This document shows, piece by piece, positions 24,101-36,332 of a stretch of DNA of 64,000 nucleotides. Numbering within the stretch: position 1 is the first letter of the stretch; every line of letters starts with the position of its first letter. Below the pieces are notes generated by a model, which did not search any database, was not told the origin of the DNA, and saw nothing but the letters and a program-made list of their open reading frames with translations. The position numbers were made by a program, and so were the translations under genes. The DNA is taken from the NCBI GenBank assembly GCA_034359265.1, contig CP136892.1:8728501-8792500 (forward strand), given 5' to 3'. The stretch comes from Canna indica (Eukaryota; Streptophyta; Magnoliopsida; Zingiberales; Cannaceae).

Positions 24101-27100
24101 TTCTTGCTCACATTATCTCATTGGCATCCAGCGATACACGTCCACAGGTTGGTCAGACATTTTAGAATTTTGTTGGTAACTACGGAACCCGTCCTTTTAT
24201 TCAAAATGACTATTAAGAATGTAAATGCATAAATTGGTTACTTACCTAATAGCTTAAGCTTTTGAAAAAGTTTGTTATTCAGAATTTCGTTGGTAATTAG
24301 GGAACTTGTCCTTTTATTCAAAATGACTGTTAAGAATATAAATGTATAAATTGGTCTCTTATCTTACCTAATAGCTTAAGCTTTTGAGATTGTTTGTCAT
24401 TCAATCAAATTTAACATGATAGCTAAGCAGGGTAAGGCAAGGTAAGGTGCTGAGTTCAAATCCTCCCATCGCCAGTATATATATTTTTAAAATACTCCCC
24501 CTTCAATTAAGTCAATCCACATGCTGGGTTTGCATCATTTGCCTCAAGTTTATCCACCCACAAGTGAGGGGGAGCATTAAGAATATAAATGCATAAATTG
24601 CTCTGTTTTTTTATAGATTCCTCACAGTAGTTTTGGTTCAGTCAAATAAATTGAAAGCCTGTATTTGAATTCGGGTTCTAGCTTGTGTACAATTTATCCA
24701 CTAAAGGGTTCACCTCAGTAGCTATAATGAGCTTTTTCCTACAAACTTATTATAAACTTTTGTGTTACTTGTTCCTTAGACCTCTAGCATCAAAACCATA
24801 AAATTCCAACTATTTGGAGTTTGTTATATACACATATGGATCATTTCCTCCATTGAGCTAACATTGTCTTTACTTAAATTTAGAACATTTATCTCTCCTT
24901 ATTGTTTCTATGAAATTTTTGTAGCTAACCATAATATCCGTCTTGTTTGAGCATGAAAAGAAAATGGACTTGGACCTAACTCCATCCTAAAATCTAGCTC
25001 ATAGGGGAAGGATTGTTCAAGCTATTATAAGGAGCACTTTACACTTATAACCAGCCGATGTGAGATACTTAACACACACCCCTCAGTCCCTCACGCCCAG
25101 AGCCAAACTCATGCGGGAGGTCCGGAGCATGAAGTTTGCAAGATGAACATCTGCAGGTAGTGGCCCAACATCGCAAAGACTGGTGGCATTGGTGGCTCTG
25201 ATACCATGTCAAAGAAAATGAATTTGGACCTAACTTCACCCGAAAAGCAAGCTCATAGGGGAAGGATTGTCCAAGCCATTATAAGGAACATTTTACACTT
25301 ATAAATGTGGGATATTTAACACATACTATGTTGGAAAATTTCTCTCCTATATGGTTGCTCGCCAACTTGCCAAGGATAAAATTTCTTGGTTTCTCTTTTA
25401 GTTATTCTACTCATCTCTCTTAACATTCTCATTTGGGCTAAACACTAATTTTATGTACATGTTTTTAAATGCACAATACCATATGACATAGTTGATCTTA
25501 TTACATTATCCTATGTATAGCTCTTTAATTTGCTAAGGTATAGATTTGGCCCTTTCTTGAAATGATTTGTGTTATTCTGCATTTGTCCTGTTTGTAGTCT
25601 TTTGATGGATTATGAGACAATTTGATTTTTTTTAGGCAATTTGAATTTGATTGTTGCTTCCTTTTCTTTTGCTAATAATCTGTAGGCATTTCCTGATGCA
25701 CTATTAGCACAACTATTGAAGACTATGATGCATCCAGATGTTGAAACTCGTGTAGGAGCCCACCAGATATTTTCTGTGCTTCTTGGTCAGAATCCTAATC
25801 ATCCAAGGCATGAGTCAGAATATCTTTTTGAAACAAAGAAGTGGCAATCTAGAACTACATCAGTTTTTGAGTCTGCAACTGCTCTACTTGAGAAGCTCAG
25901 AAAAGAAAAGGAAGGTCTGAATGGAGATAGGAAGGGGGCTGATGCCGACAATTGTACCAAGACAACAAATGTGGTTGATGAAGAGTGGAAGCATAGTTGG
26001 GCTCAACAAAATATACCATATTTTAGCAAGCTTAGTAGTTCTGTTATTGACAGAGTTGCTACTTCTACAAGTTCGTTGAACAAAGTAGGTACTTTTTCAC
26101 TTGATTCTTGAGTGGATAGAATCATACAACAGATTATCTAATATTAGTATTAACATGTACAAGTAGACCTGAAATATAATTTTGCCCTATTTTTATTTCA
26201 TTTTTTCCCTCTATATAAAACTAATCAAATTCAGTACTCCCATGAGGCATTATAATAAGATATCCCTTCTCTTTTAAATTTCTGATGCAGGATATGGGCA
26301 TTATTGGTCTTACTGAGGATCAAACTACTCAATTGATTTCTGCTTTCTGGATACAAGCCAGTCGGGCTGATAATAAGCCTTTAGATTTTCAGGCTATTGC
26401 TCATTCTTTTAGCTTGACACTTCTTGCATCTCATCTCAAGGTAAGTGTGCTTCTTATTGTCTGTTAAAAGGATTTCTACAATTGTTGGACGCAGAATAGA
26501 TTAAGACATATAGCCCTTTTTATGTCATGTTCTCACTTGTCTTTAGCTCTACAAGAATGTAAGAATTGGCAGAAGAAATCAGATTCTGCATGTAACTCTG
26601 ATCAAAACTTGTTAACCTAAATTGATACAATTGCGACAGACATGTTTCTTGGAGGTTGCTTGATAAACCAATGAAACCTAATAACATATTTTTAAAATGT
26701 TTTGAAAAAAGGTTCAAACAACATTCTGAGTATCCACTATTTTGTTGAGGGTGATGTCTTTTCTATTGGCTGGAGGATATGGTATCGATGTTTGCTCAGC
26801 TACATGCAGAAGTTGTAATCTAGCATCATCAGGCAACAAATCATAAACAATTTCATGGTCATTTATCAGAACGAGCCAGGATTTGAGTGAATGTGACAAA
26901 ATTTAAAGGCCCTTGCAATTTTATAGATTCAATCAGTATATCACTTGACGCACATATATTTTGGCATTTGACACATAATGCAATTGCTTCTTATGGTCAG
27001 ACTTAGAAAATCTTCTTACTTCATACTATTGTTACAGAATTCAAATGGTAGCAGTATGGTGCATTCCTTCCACATGTTATTATCTCTTAGGAAGCTCTCT

Positions 27101-30100
27101 ATGGAGCCAAATGGTATGTATCAGATACTTTGCGATGAGCTTCTAAGGGGTGCTGTTCTTCTTGTTATTCTCTCTTCCCTTGTTTTAGGTTTGTTAGTTT
27201 CTAAAACACATATTTAAGTTGTAGTCCATGTGGACAGGCTTGCTTCCACCTTCATGTCAGAGATCGCTATTCACGATGGCTACAGGACTTTTAGCATTTG
27301 CAGGAAAAATATTTCACATCACTGGATTGAATGACTTGTTAAAAGCTTCTATGTTGTCTGAGGTAACACTTTTTGTGTTTAAATCTTTTGTGAGGTTTCT
27401 TGCTGTTTATATTTTATTCCTTATGTAGAATTTGATGGATTGAGCTACCTAAATATTTGAGCTATTTGTACATGCTACTCTGGTTCATTGTATTCCTGAT
27501 CCTGGGTCACACATTTGGAGACATACATTATACCTCAAGTATTTCACTTTGCATAAGCGGCATACAATGTTAGAAGTCATGTGTCTGCGTGCAGGTAGAC
27601 ACTAGTAACATTGATCAAGCATAATTGCATATTGAGACATACATTATACCTCAAGTATTTTACTTAGCGTAAGCGGCATACAATGTTAGAAGTCATGTGT
27701 CTGCGTGCAGGTAGACACTAGTAACATTGATCAAGCATAATTGCATATCATTTCTTGTGATTGGCTGGAGTGTACTATAGTGGGACATCCACCCAATTTT
27801 CTTCTTGTCGATGAACTCTTGCATTTTTACAAAGGTAAACACCTACAGACTACAGTACTTTTTTCCTTTCAACCATAGTTTGAACCTCCAAGCTGGATAG
27901 AAATTGGCCGAGGCTGATATGATTTTCTTAGAGAAATCCGAATTTCATTAAATGTTGAGGTTTGCTGGAAAGCATCCAGAACAGTTAAAATAAGCAAGAA
28001 TCAGTTGGCACTGGGACGGAATAAGTGAGAACTGAGCTGAAAGGGTTGGAATTGGACATACATGTATTGGTCTATTCGGCCAATCAGTCTGATTTCAGCT
28101 TGTTTTAACTGGCAAATAAAGTAACCAACATATATGGTCGTTGAAAGGAATTGGTTGACGGCCAACAGGGGGAAAAGGAAGGGGACAATATCTAAAGTGA
28201 GAAGGAAAAAAAGAGGGAGAAAGGTGGGGAGTCTACTAGATCTATGATGCTGATGCTTTGATTTTCTGCTCTTGCTGATGGCATTTCCGTAGTTATCATT
28301 GCTGCATCATTTTGAAGGAGAGTTGTTCTTGATCTATGGATCTAAGGGGGTTCTCCTTTGTTGCAAGTTGGAAAGTTTTTTCTTGTTGTCACAAAGGACC
28401 TCTGTTGCTACCTTCAAAGGTTGCCTCCTTCACTTGCTGCCTTACTATCACAAGTGATTGTCATCATGGCTTGATAGTTATTGCCACGAAGGATTAGAAC
28501 TGCTTATTGGTGCACTGGGGAGGGCCGTTGTTTGCCACACCATCGTGAATGTTACAAGGCTGCCGCACAAGGGTTTTGGAGTGCTGGCTTCATTAGCCTA
28601 CATGGCATTAGGGATTTTAGTGCAGTTGTCTTCTCTTAAATAGTATTGGGTATCTTATTATTTATATATTCCTCTCTATTAAGTAAGATTTGGTATTGTA
28701 TTTTGTATTAGTTATGTACTACTATCAGTTATTAGATATTTTTATATTATATATTATTAATTTCGGTAATAGTAATATATGGATTAATTACTAGAAAGGA
28801 TGACTCCAGTGCACGAAGCAATCCCACTTTTGTGGACTTTGGAGAGGTTTGATTAATTATTGATTATATTTATTTGTTTATCACATATTTACTTATGGTA
28901 TGGTTTTTATAATATCATTTATATGTTATATTAATAAAAATCATTACATCATATATTTAGAAATCAATTAAATGTGAATAGAATTAGAAATATTATGTGA
29001 CATTGCCCTAAAAAAATTAAGTGCACCCTCGAAAAAGGAAATATTATGTGACATGTAGCTAGTTATATAACTAAATATTCAAAATATAAGCTTTAACAAA
29101 TTTAATCTGAATCTACGGAACAGTACATCTTTTTCATGCACCAGAATTATCCTGTCTGTTATGTATCTGCATCAGATATGCACCTACATGTCAGTCACCT
29201 TTTACTTTCCCTTTGTCTTATTAATAATGCATTATACAATTTCTCACCCTTGAACACTTAGTTTATTGGATAAGTTATCTATATGTATTCCATCATTTTT
29301 GTATATTTGAAACAAGGACCTTTTTGCTTGGGCTATATAGTACCAGTGTTATTAATTGGCACTCAGGTGCTCGCCTCCCCGAGCGCCTCATGAATGGCTG
29401 AGGCGGGCGACTTAAATGAGGCGCCGCCTCGGGCGGTGCTTTTCTTTGGGCACCGCACTATTCCAGGCACTGTTATTAATAACAGTGCATGATCATGGAG
29501 TGTTATTAATAACACTGCATGGAATGGTGCATTTATACTTAAACATGATATATATATATATAAAATTAAATATTACATAAACTGAATATAATAGGTTTAT
29601 CATTGAATAATATATAATACTACTATATATACTTAAATATAAGCGCGTGTCGCTTCGCTCGGTTGAGCGCCTACCGCCTCGGGCAATAAAGGACCTTGAT
29701 GCCTTGAGGCACCTAATGCCTCGTGACAACACTGTATAGTACTTCAGAACTTCTGCCTCTTTTTTCTAATTGATTTCATTTCCAACTAGGCTTTGGCTCC
29801 TGCTATTTGTACTGCCTGAATAAACTAGCCTAGTAGCCATTTATTATCAATGAAGATCATTGGAACCAATCACTATTCACTATTCATAATTGTTATACAA
29901 ATAGCTATAATGATGACATGAGCTCCTGTAACCTTTAAATTCTAGACTGCTAGTTACCAGTTGCACCTATAACTGCAGGAAATCCCTTTTTTTATTGTAT
30001 TGGGTGTTGAATATGCTATATTCAGTTCTCCTATAATCTCCTCTTTGTCAACATCTTCATAAGAAAAATAACACTTAGCTAATCATTGAAGTATATTTTG

Positions 30101-33100
30101 ATCATGTATATTGAGTGTGAATCCTTGCATGCAAGAGTCTACTACTTAAGACATAGCATGTCATTTAAGAGAGCTAGAGAGAATAGAGTAAAGATATCTT
30201 GATCAGATAATTGTTGCAGTTTTTAAATCTAGGTTCCGTACAGCCAGTTATACAGCCCAAGTACTATATGGATTTCTTGGTCATGTATATTTTGATCATG
30301 TATATTGAGTGTGAATCCTTGCATGCAAGAGTCTACTACTTAAGACATAGCATGTCATTTAAGAGAGCTAGGGAGAATAGAGTAAAGATATCTTGATCAG
30401 ATAATTGTTGCAGTTTTTAAATCTAGGTTCCGTACAGCCAGTTATACAGCCCAAGTACTATATGTCTATATGGATTTCTTGGTCAAATTCCTAAATTAGC
30501 TGCTTCTATTGTTCCTTTCTGTGTTAAGTCTTGCACATATGCCAGCGTGGATAGCTTGTGATCCCACTAAATATTTCAGTTAATTTTGAGATCTTTATTG
30601 TTATGTCATAACTATATCCTATTACTGTCATCACTTATACCTCACTCCCCTATGACATGTGCATCAGTCATCTGGACCCAGATAATCACATAGTATCAAC
30701 TCATTCTTTAAACAGTTTAAAATGTTTATATTTATCTACTTGTTTATGAATACTTCTTCTCTACTTGAGCTTTAAGATTAAATTCATCCTCTAGTTGTCC
30801 TGAAGTACTTCATTCTAAGTACAGATAGATGAAACTGGGGTATCTAAGACTTACATATTTTGTTTTCTAGATTGATCCATATCTGAGAATTGATGAGGAC
30901 TTTCAGATATACACGAGGCCTCAGTCAGATATGAATAACTATGGTTCCGAAAATGACCAGCAAGCAGCAAATTCATCTATGTCCAACTTAAGAAATATAG
31001 TGGAACACTCTGATCTACAATTTCTTGATGCCAGTGTCAGTGGACTGTCAGCTTTAGTTGATGTAAGTGCTTGAACAAGTATCATTTTCTATGTTTCATT
31101 TTGGTTTGCCTGTTTGAACGTGCATTACAATTTTGTTTAAATAAATACAACTGCCCCAATTATTTGCTTGTCTTCAGGTGGAGAAGGATGTCTTAGCTAA
31201 ACAATTGACAGAAAGTTTCTTGCCTGAAGATGCACCTCTGTTTGGATTGGAGCCAGCCTTGGACTGGGTTGGAGGTCAAGCTTTTGCATCTGATGAATCA
31301 GTCTCTTTTGATGAGGTATGTTCTTCAGCCATGATTCACTATTAATACCCAATCAACTGGCTTATTCTTTAATGGAATTCTGCGACACTCATCAGATTTT
31401 GTTCTAAAATTATTGGTAACTATGACCCAATTAAGGGGCTGGGTGTCCCGTAGGTTGGTTTGCCACAATTTTGGAATTAGGCATGGCATGCTATTAGCAG
31501 CATTGAAGAGAGGGGATCCCTTGTGATGATTGCCATGTGGAGTGCCTGGGCCTTGAAGGCCATATATAGTCATGGATGTCAGTCATATAAATCAGGAGTG
31601 TTAAGAGCCCTTATCCCAGATCACTCATCGAGTACTGTATTAATTTGAAACTCTCATCTACTACATAAAAGTGGTTATTAGTTAGGCCTTGAAGTGATGT
31701 GGGAAGTACAACTTCCCAAGGAGAGTTTTCTCCTCTTGTTTGGTTGACGGTAAGTGGGGTAAATGCGGAAACTTGCACTTCCTCATTGAGTTCCACTTCT
31801 CACAAAACGGAGGAAATGGCTTACCTAGCCCCCTCTAGGTAACTTGTACTTTTTGCGTTTCGTACGACGTAAAAAGATTTTTTACCCATATTGACAAAAT
31901 AAGTAGGTTTTCATATTGATTATAAATAAATATTAATTTTTTTCATATATACTAAATTATATATATATATATTTTAAAATATGAATGTTATCTGAAAATT
32001 AATTTTTTCTTGTATACTAACTATATATATGAAAAATAATATTAATGCTATATTTAAAATATATATGAAAAGAATAAAAATATTAATTTACAGATAAAAT
32101 GGTATATTGGTTATTTGATGTCTACTTCTTGGGAAGTACCCATGCCAAATATATTGTGGAAAGTTAATTCATAGGAAGTTGCACTTCTCATGAATTAACT
32201 TTATCAGCCAAATATTTTTTAGATACTTCCTAGGAAATACACCATTACACCATTGTCAACCGAACAATACCTTAGTTTAGTGTCAGGTCCGTAAGTTGAA
32301 AGTTTCTGTGCTTGTATGAGCACTTGCAGTCTTTCTATACATGTAGTCATAGTTGCTAAAGCACGGCCTTTCCACTGCTGATTGCTGGGAGCTTGGGAGG
32401 CTGGTCTCAGAAACTATATGTGTTACGCCCCGCCTAGGTTTATCCCTATATAAGGGACCTCACCTAGGAGAAGCGTAACTAGCAACAGAACAACAACATC
32501 AAAATGGACTGAATTTAAATTTACAACCAGATTCCAATCGAATGTCCAACCAGATAATAATAAAAGTTCAACAATCCATAAGTGAACAATGAATTCTAGA
32601 GTCTAGCTAAAAGTGCATAGTTCAACTAGTAAATTAGGAAACTAAATGCTGTGCGGAAGACGTCTCCTCCAAAACTCTAGCTACCCCATGAGATAATGCC
32701 GTCATACCTGAGAATATGAGGAAAAACAACAAACATCAGCAGAAGGCTGAGTAGGATTTCAACAAGATGCTATGATGCTATGTGTACAACGGAAGATATG
32801 ATTCAACCATCTACTCAATGCACCTATACCAATCAACTATGTCAACTATCATCTATATTAGTATGTGGTCATAAACCCAATCAAGAGCGTAGTGGACATT
32901 GGGTTTCCCCTGCACTCTCACACCTCGAGAGTGGCACCTCAAGCCCGCTCCAGCTAGAGATGCGACTATCAAAAAATGGTAGTCCGCCGACGTCTAACAC
33001 CTTGACGCCGTTCACACAACCCGTGTGATAAATATGTGATCACCGGTGTCACTTGCCCTACACCTTGGGCAATATATCAACATTGTCCAGGGCTATCACC

Positions 33101-36100
33101 CAACAGTAGGTCAACTATGCATCATGTCAACAACTACACTACTACAACTCAACTAATAAAATGCTAGTAGTCATGTATGAATTAAATATATAATCAACAG
33201 TATAAAACATGCAACATCTATACTAGTATCCTCAACTAATATGCATATAAGAATATCATGTTGGCAACATGTTTCAACAAAATATGCATAAAGAGTTTCA
33301 ACAGTAGTAGACATCAATTTCCAATGGAATAGAACAACAAGATATATTTCGACATAGGGTAACAACCGATCTAGGATGAGATTCAGCTTAACTACAAATA
33401 TAAAACCAAATGACTCATTTTGAAACCATAAAAGCCGATGAAATAATATTTTCCAACTCGGCACGCAAAATGAGGCAATAAACGCATACTGTTTCCAAAA
33501 TCTGAAAGTCGAATGACGAAACTGACCCCACCAATGAATTCGGGGCGTCGAGCAGATACAAATTCATATATAATATGATTATTTTGACCAACTATAAAGC
33601 CTTTAAACAATTATTTAAATAACAAAGGAATATTTTAAACATCATTTAATAAGCCACTGTTACGAAGTATATAACAGTGCTATAATATACATGTCACTGC
33701 TACAACTGCAGTGTTACCAACGACTCATAAATCATTATAACACCGATATGTCGAATATAACACCGCTACCACTCAATAATTATAACACTATTATATTTCA
33801 TCCATAAATCATCTTCTTCCCTACATCTTCTTCACCCCACTGTCACCGCAGCCTCAACCCGATGCCGCCGCCCCCATCCCGATCCTCCGGTCGATCGGGT
33901 CGCAGGGGAGCCCGCCACCGACGCCGATGACTCGCCGTCGTCACCACGAGGCGGTGGCAGCCCACCCGCCTCGCACGACAGCCCTCCACGGCTGTCGCGC
34001 CTGGCAGTGGCCGCCTGCGCGAGTGGCAGCGACGCCTCGCCCGCCGCTGCTCGCCGTGGCACCTCGCCGGGCGCCACAGCCTGTCGCATCGGGTCCCAAC
34101 CGGGTACAACCAAGCGCCGCTGCTGGCCTGACGGAAGATTCTCCAAAACGATGTCGATCGGCACTGTTACCGACGGCAACGACTCGAGCGAAGAAGATGA
34201 TACCAAAACGACAAAGAAACGACGCGATTCAACTACAAATAATAGATCCGATCGTGTACTGTGATCGTCTCATCGACGGCGGTTCGGACTGCGAGTAATC
34301 CGCCGGGAAGTTTGACAAAAATACAAGATCGGCAATGAGGATTCAGATCCGAAATTTCGACAACCAAGAACACGCTAAATCTCGGGAAATCAAGAAATAA
34401 CCTCCGATCTACAAATCGGTAGAAAGAAACTCGCGAATCTCATCCTACATCAAGATTACCCTACGCGAACAGATAAAAGAGTAGGAAAAGGATCCTACCG
34501 GAAATCTCCTCCGAACTCCGATTCACCGGAGTCTTCTCGCCGCCGACGCCTCAAGATCCTCCGTCGACTGCCGCTGCTACAGGGTTCGAGAGAGTCAGAG
34601 AAAAAAGGATTAGAGAGGGGTTAGGGCTTAATTAAATAGGATTAGCATTTGCAAAAAGGCCCCTCTAAGAAAAATATTTACAACTAGGTCCAAAAATTTT
34701 CAAGGTATAACAATATGTCCATGTACAAATAGAATAGGTACCTCTTAGCCATAATTTTATGCAAACAGAGCAGGTACCTGAGGCATCTAGGAGCTTTTCT
34801 GATGGTGTCCTTCTCGTAGGCCCCCTATTTAGACATTCAACTTCTGTTCACCAGCATTGTTTTGGGGTTAATATAGCAGGTTATATTTATGGCTATCTAA
34901 TTCTTTAACCACTCCATCTTCCTTTGTCTACGCAAGGATCTGTGGAATCATATACACTGTATTTAAATGGCATTTAATATAATCAGACTTCTATATGAAA
35001 TTAACTCATGTAATCATTGCACCAAATCTTTAAACCTAAGCTGATCATTTAAAACATGTAACCAAGATCTGACCATTGTAATTTTTTCCAACATGTAGTT
35101 AGGTTATAGTCAAGGATTACACTATAACTTGCTCAACAATATTGTAATCATCCATACCAATTAGATACATGATTATTCCCGTTTGTTTGACCATTGACTG
35201 AACATTTATCTTATTAATTTAAAAAGACAGGCTCGTCACCTGAATCCATTTAGTAGCTGCATGGATCATGTCAACCTGTTTGTGAATGGAACACAACAAC
35301 CTGTATTCAACTGATTTCAATATTTGAATGTAGCACCTATTAGTTGGGCAAGCAAAAGCTGGTTCAGATTATCTAGCTGAATTTGATACTTTGCGTTAGG
35401 ATTATGTAATATACTGCTTGGAAGTATTTGTTAAGCTAAATTAATACGGTATATACTGATTGAATTACGTTCAGCTATATTTGACTGATGCAAGTAAGAC
35501 TTGTAATCTGGAGTTGCTTATTAGTTAATTTTATTGCGCAATTTGACATGAATCAAAAGCTATTGCGAAAGTTTTATTCCTGGTTTGAGTCGCATGACTT
35601 ATATGCTTCCTCTTCAGGAGTGTTCAAGAAGCTCATCAGTTAATGGTGATGCGGTTAGCCAATCACCAGTTACTGATGTCCCAGGGTTCATCTCCAGGAT
35701 GCCATCACAATCTTTGTCCAATGTTATAAGCGTTGGTCAATTGCTTGAATCGGTATATTTCTGACCTTCGTATAGCTGTTTTACTGCCTTATATAGCTAG
35801 GTAACACAATGATTAACTTACTAGAGACAATTTCATACTGTTGTTGGTCAGTCAAGAGTTATCAGATTTTTGATTATCCCTTGGCTTTATCACTAGAGAT
35901 GTATTTTTCTGCACGATCAGGCACTCCATGTAGCTGGTCAGGTGGCTGGAACATCTGTCTCGACCTCCCCTCTCCCTTACGGCATAATGGCCGGTCAGTG
36001 TGAAGCACTTGGTATGGGCACAAGGAGAAAGCTATCAAGTTGGTTGGTTGGTAATCACGACTCTATGTCAGATAGCCCATCACCAAATGTCCACGCCGAT

Positions 36101-36332
36101 GAACAGAAGGCGATTCAGAAGGTAATCCATTCAACTGGCGCAAGTGGCGCTTTGCTCATATGTTTGGAACTTTTGAGTTGCCAAGGCAATCTCCCTAATT
36201 CAATCTCCTTTGCACTTGTAGGTGAATGCATATAGGATAGAGCAGGCTTCTGCAGCAATGGAACCATGGCTGGCACTGAGACTACCACCCGCAAGCCCCT
36301 TTGACAACTTCTTGAAGGCTGCTGGTTGTTGA
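15111..36332 (+). CDS. EFR3/SEMI-ROLLED LEAF 2-like armadillo-type protein, 19 exons
   Basis: Exons: 15111-15245, 16245-16319, 16407-16522, 17291-17405, 18578-18703, 18810-18857, 20086-20282, 21656-21852, 23515-23798, 23977-24147, 25686-26084, 26291-26440, 27038-27113, 27238-27362, 30871-31062, 31178-31315, 35618-35752, 35921-36121, 36222-36332. They join in frame to 2,991 bp (996 residues plus stop), the usual length for plant EFR3 proteins. The start opens MGFISRKLIPACGNMCVCC, with cysteines at 12, 16, 18 and 19 like the palmitoylated N-terminus of EFR3. Helical armadillo/HEAT-like repeats follow, then a disordered Ser-rich C-terminal part and the conserved tail PWLALRLPPASPFDNFLKAA. By family knowledge EFR3 anchors the PI4-kinase alpha complex at the plasma membrane, and rice SRL2 affects leaf rolling. 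All introns are GT-AG except intron 2, which is GC-AG. Introns 14 and 16 are 3.5 and 4.3 kb because of inserted repeats. The mature UTRs are not resolved. Confidence 0.93.
16996..17175 (-). mobile_element. tRNA-derived SINE in intron 3
   Basis: Read on the minus strand it opens with GGTGGCTCGGCGTAACGG (A-box region), then ATGGGTTCGAGCCATGG (B box), and a tRNA-unrelated body ending in TGCACTGGGTCACCC. This layout is that of a widespread plant SINE type. The target duplication was not identified. Confidence 0.8.
20618..21058. mobile_element. hAT-type MITE in intron 7 (GAATCGT-rich)
   Basis: The element is 20626-21050. The ends CATAGTTGTTAAATCG and its inverted counterpart (revcomp CAATGTTGTTAGAATCG) pair. 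The flanks TTGGTAAG (20618-20625 and 21051-21058) are identical 8-mers. The interior is packed with GTGAATCGTATCGAATCGTA motifs in both orientations. It has no coding capacity. Confidence 0.85.
22108..22876. mobile_element. Harbinger/Tourist-like MITE in intron 8
   Basis: The element is 22111-22873, 763 bp. The terminal repeats are GGTGCTGTTTGGTTAGTGAAA at the left and, inverted, GGGCCTGTTTGGTTAACGAAA at the right. Both sides are flanked by TAA (22108-22110 and 22874-22876), the preferred PIF/Harbinger target. Subterminal CATGAAAAC/GTTTTCATG motifs also pair. At this length it may be a deletion derivative rather than a classical short MITE. Confidence 0.75.
24420..24480 (+). repeat. tRNA-derived SINE trace in intron 10
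   Basis: A B-box-like GAGTTCAAATCCTCCCATCG follows an A-box-like AGCTAAGCAGGGTAAGG, with a T-rich tail after it. It is decayed, and its ends are unclear. Confidence 0.35.
24954..25321 (-). mobile_element. TRIM (terminal-repeat retrotransposon in miniature) in intron 10
   Basis: Two direct repeats of about 115-121 bp (24954-25074 and 25207-25321) share AAGAAAATG, GACCTAACT, CTCATAGGGGAAGGATTGT and ACACTTATAA. They flank about 130 bp of noncoding sequence. On the minus strand TGGTATCAGAGCCACC sits directly inside the right repeat, an initiator-Met type PBS. A purine-rich AGGGGTGTGTG lies next to the left repeat. The element lacks all coding sequence and would depend on enzymes supplied in trans. 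No 5-bp duplication was confirmed. Confidence 0.8.
27518..27749 (+). repeat. 116-bp tandem duplication in intron 14
   Basis: The unit starts GAGACATACATTATACCTCA at 27518 and again at 27634. The copies differ at only a few bases (for example CACTTTGCAT versus TACTTAGCGT), so the duplication is recent. Confidence 0.9.
28650..28860. repeat. AT-rich sequence with a SINE 3' fragment
   Basis: The stretch 28796-28850 (AGTGCACGAAGCAATCCCAC onward) matches the 3' part of the SINE at 16996-17175 in the same orientation. Only the tRNA-unrelated end is kept. Confidence 0.65.
29336..29742. mobile_element. hAT-type MITE in intron 14 (GCGCC/GAGGC-rich)
   Basis: The element is 29344-29734. The left end CAGTGTTATTAAT pairs with the inverted right end CAGTGTTGTCACG. 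The flanks TATAGTAC (29336-29343 and 29735-29742) are identical 8-mers. GC-rich subterminal blocks with GAGGCG/CGCCTC motifs surround an AT-rich centre. Confidence 0.88.
30091..30485 (+). repeat. 194-bp tandem duplication in intron 14
   Basis: The unit begins GTATATTTTGATCATGTATA at 30091 and again at 30285. The two copies are almost identical. The second has an extra 8 bases (GTCTATAT) before its end. Recent local duplication. Confidence 0.9.
31730..32275. mobile_element. candidate MITE in intron 16
   Basis: TTGTTTGGTTGACGG near 31737 has an inverted counterpart GTCAACCGAACAA near 32256. Inside, GGAAGT and ACTTCC motifs are arranged symmetrically around a (TA)-rich centre. The duplicated target could not be fixed, so the ends are approximate. 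Confidence 0.5.
32416..34717 (-). mobile_element. solo LTR in intron 16, probably Ty3/gypsy (Tekay/Del-like)
   Basis: The element is 32421-34712, 2,292 bp, flanked by identical ATATG (32416-32420 and 34713-34717). On the minus strand it begins TGTTATACC and ends GGGGCGTAACA, the TG...CA form with the GGGGCGT-type end common in Tekay/Del LTRs. A GC-rich tract near 33830-34310 opens long frames on both strands, but these are not shared with any family I know. No PBS, PPT or coding domain lies next to it, so the internal region was probably lost by LTR recombination. Confidence 0.75.

Noticed and set aside
28120..28645. Possible gene fragment in intron 14 (GC-richer stretch with a 61-codon frame)
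   Set aside because: No domain, splice structure or relative was recognised; probably insert debris, left unannotated.
33832..34298. Long GC-rich open frames on both strands
   Set aside because: They lie inside the solo LTR, overlap each other on opposite strands, are low-complexity (Arg/Ala/Pro) and match no family I recognise; GC-rich DNA stays open by chance.
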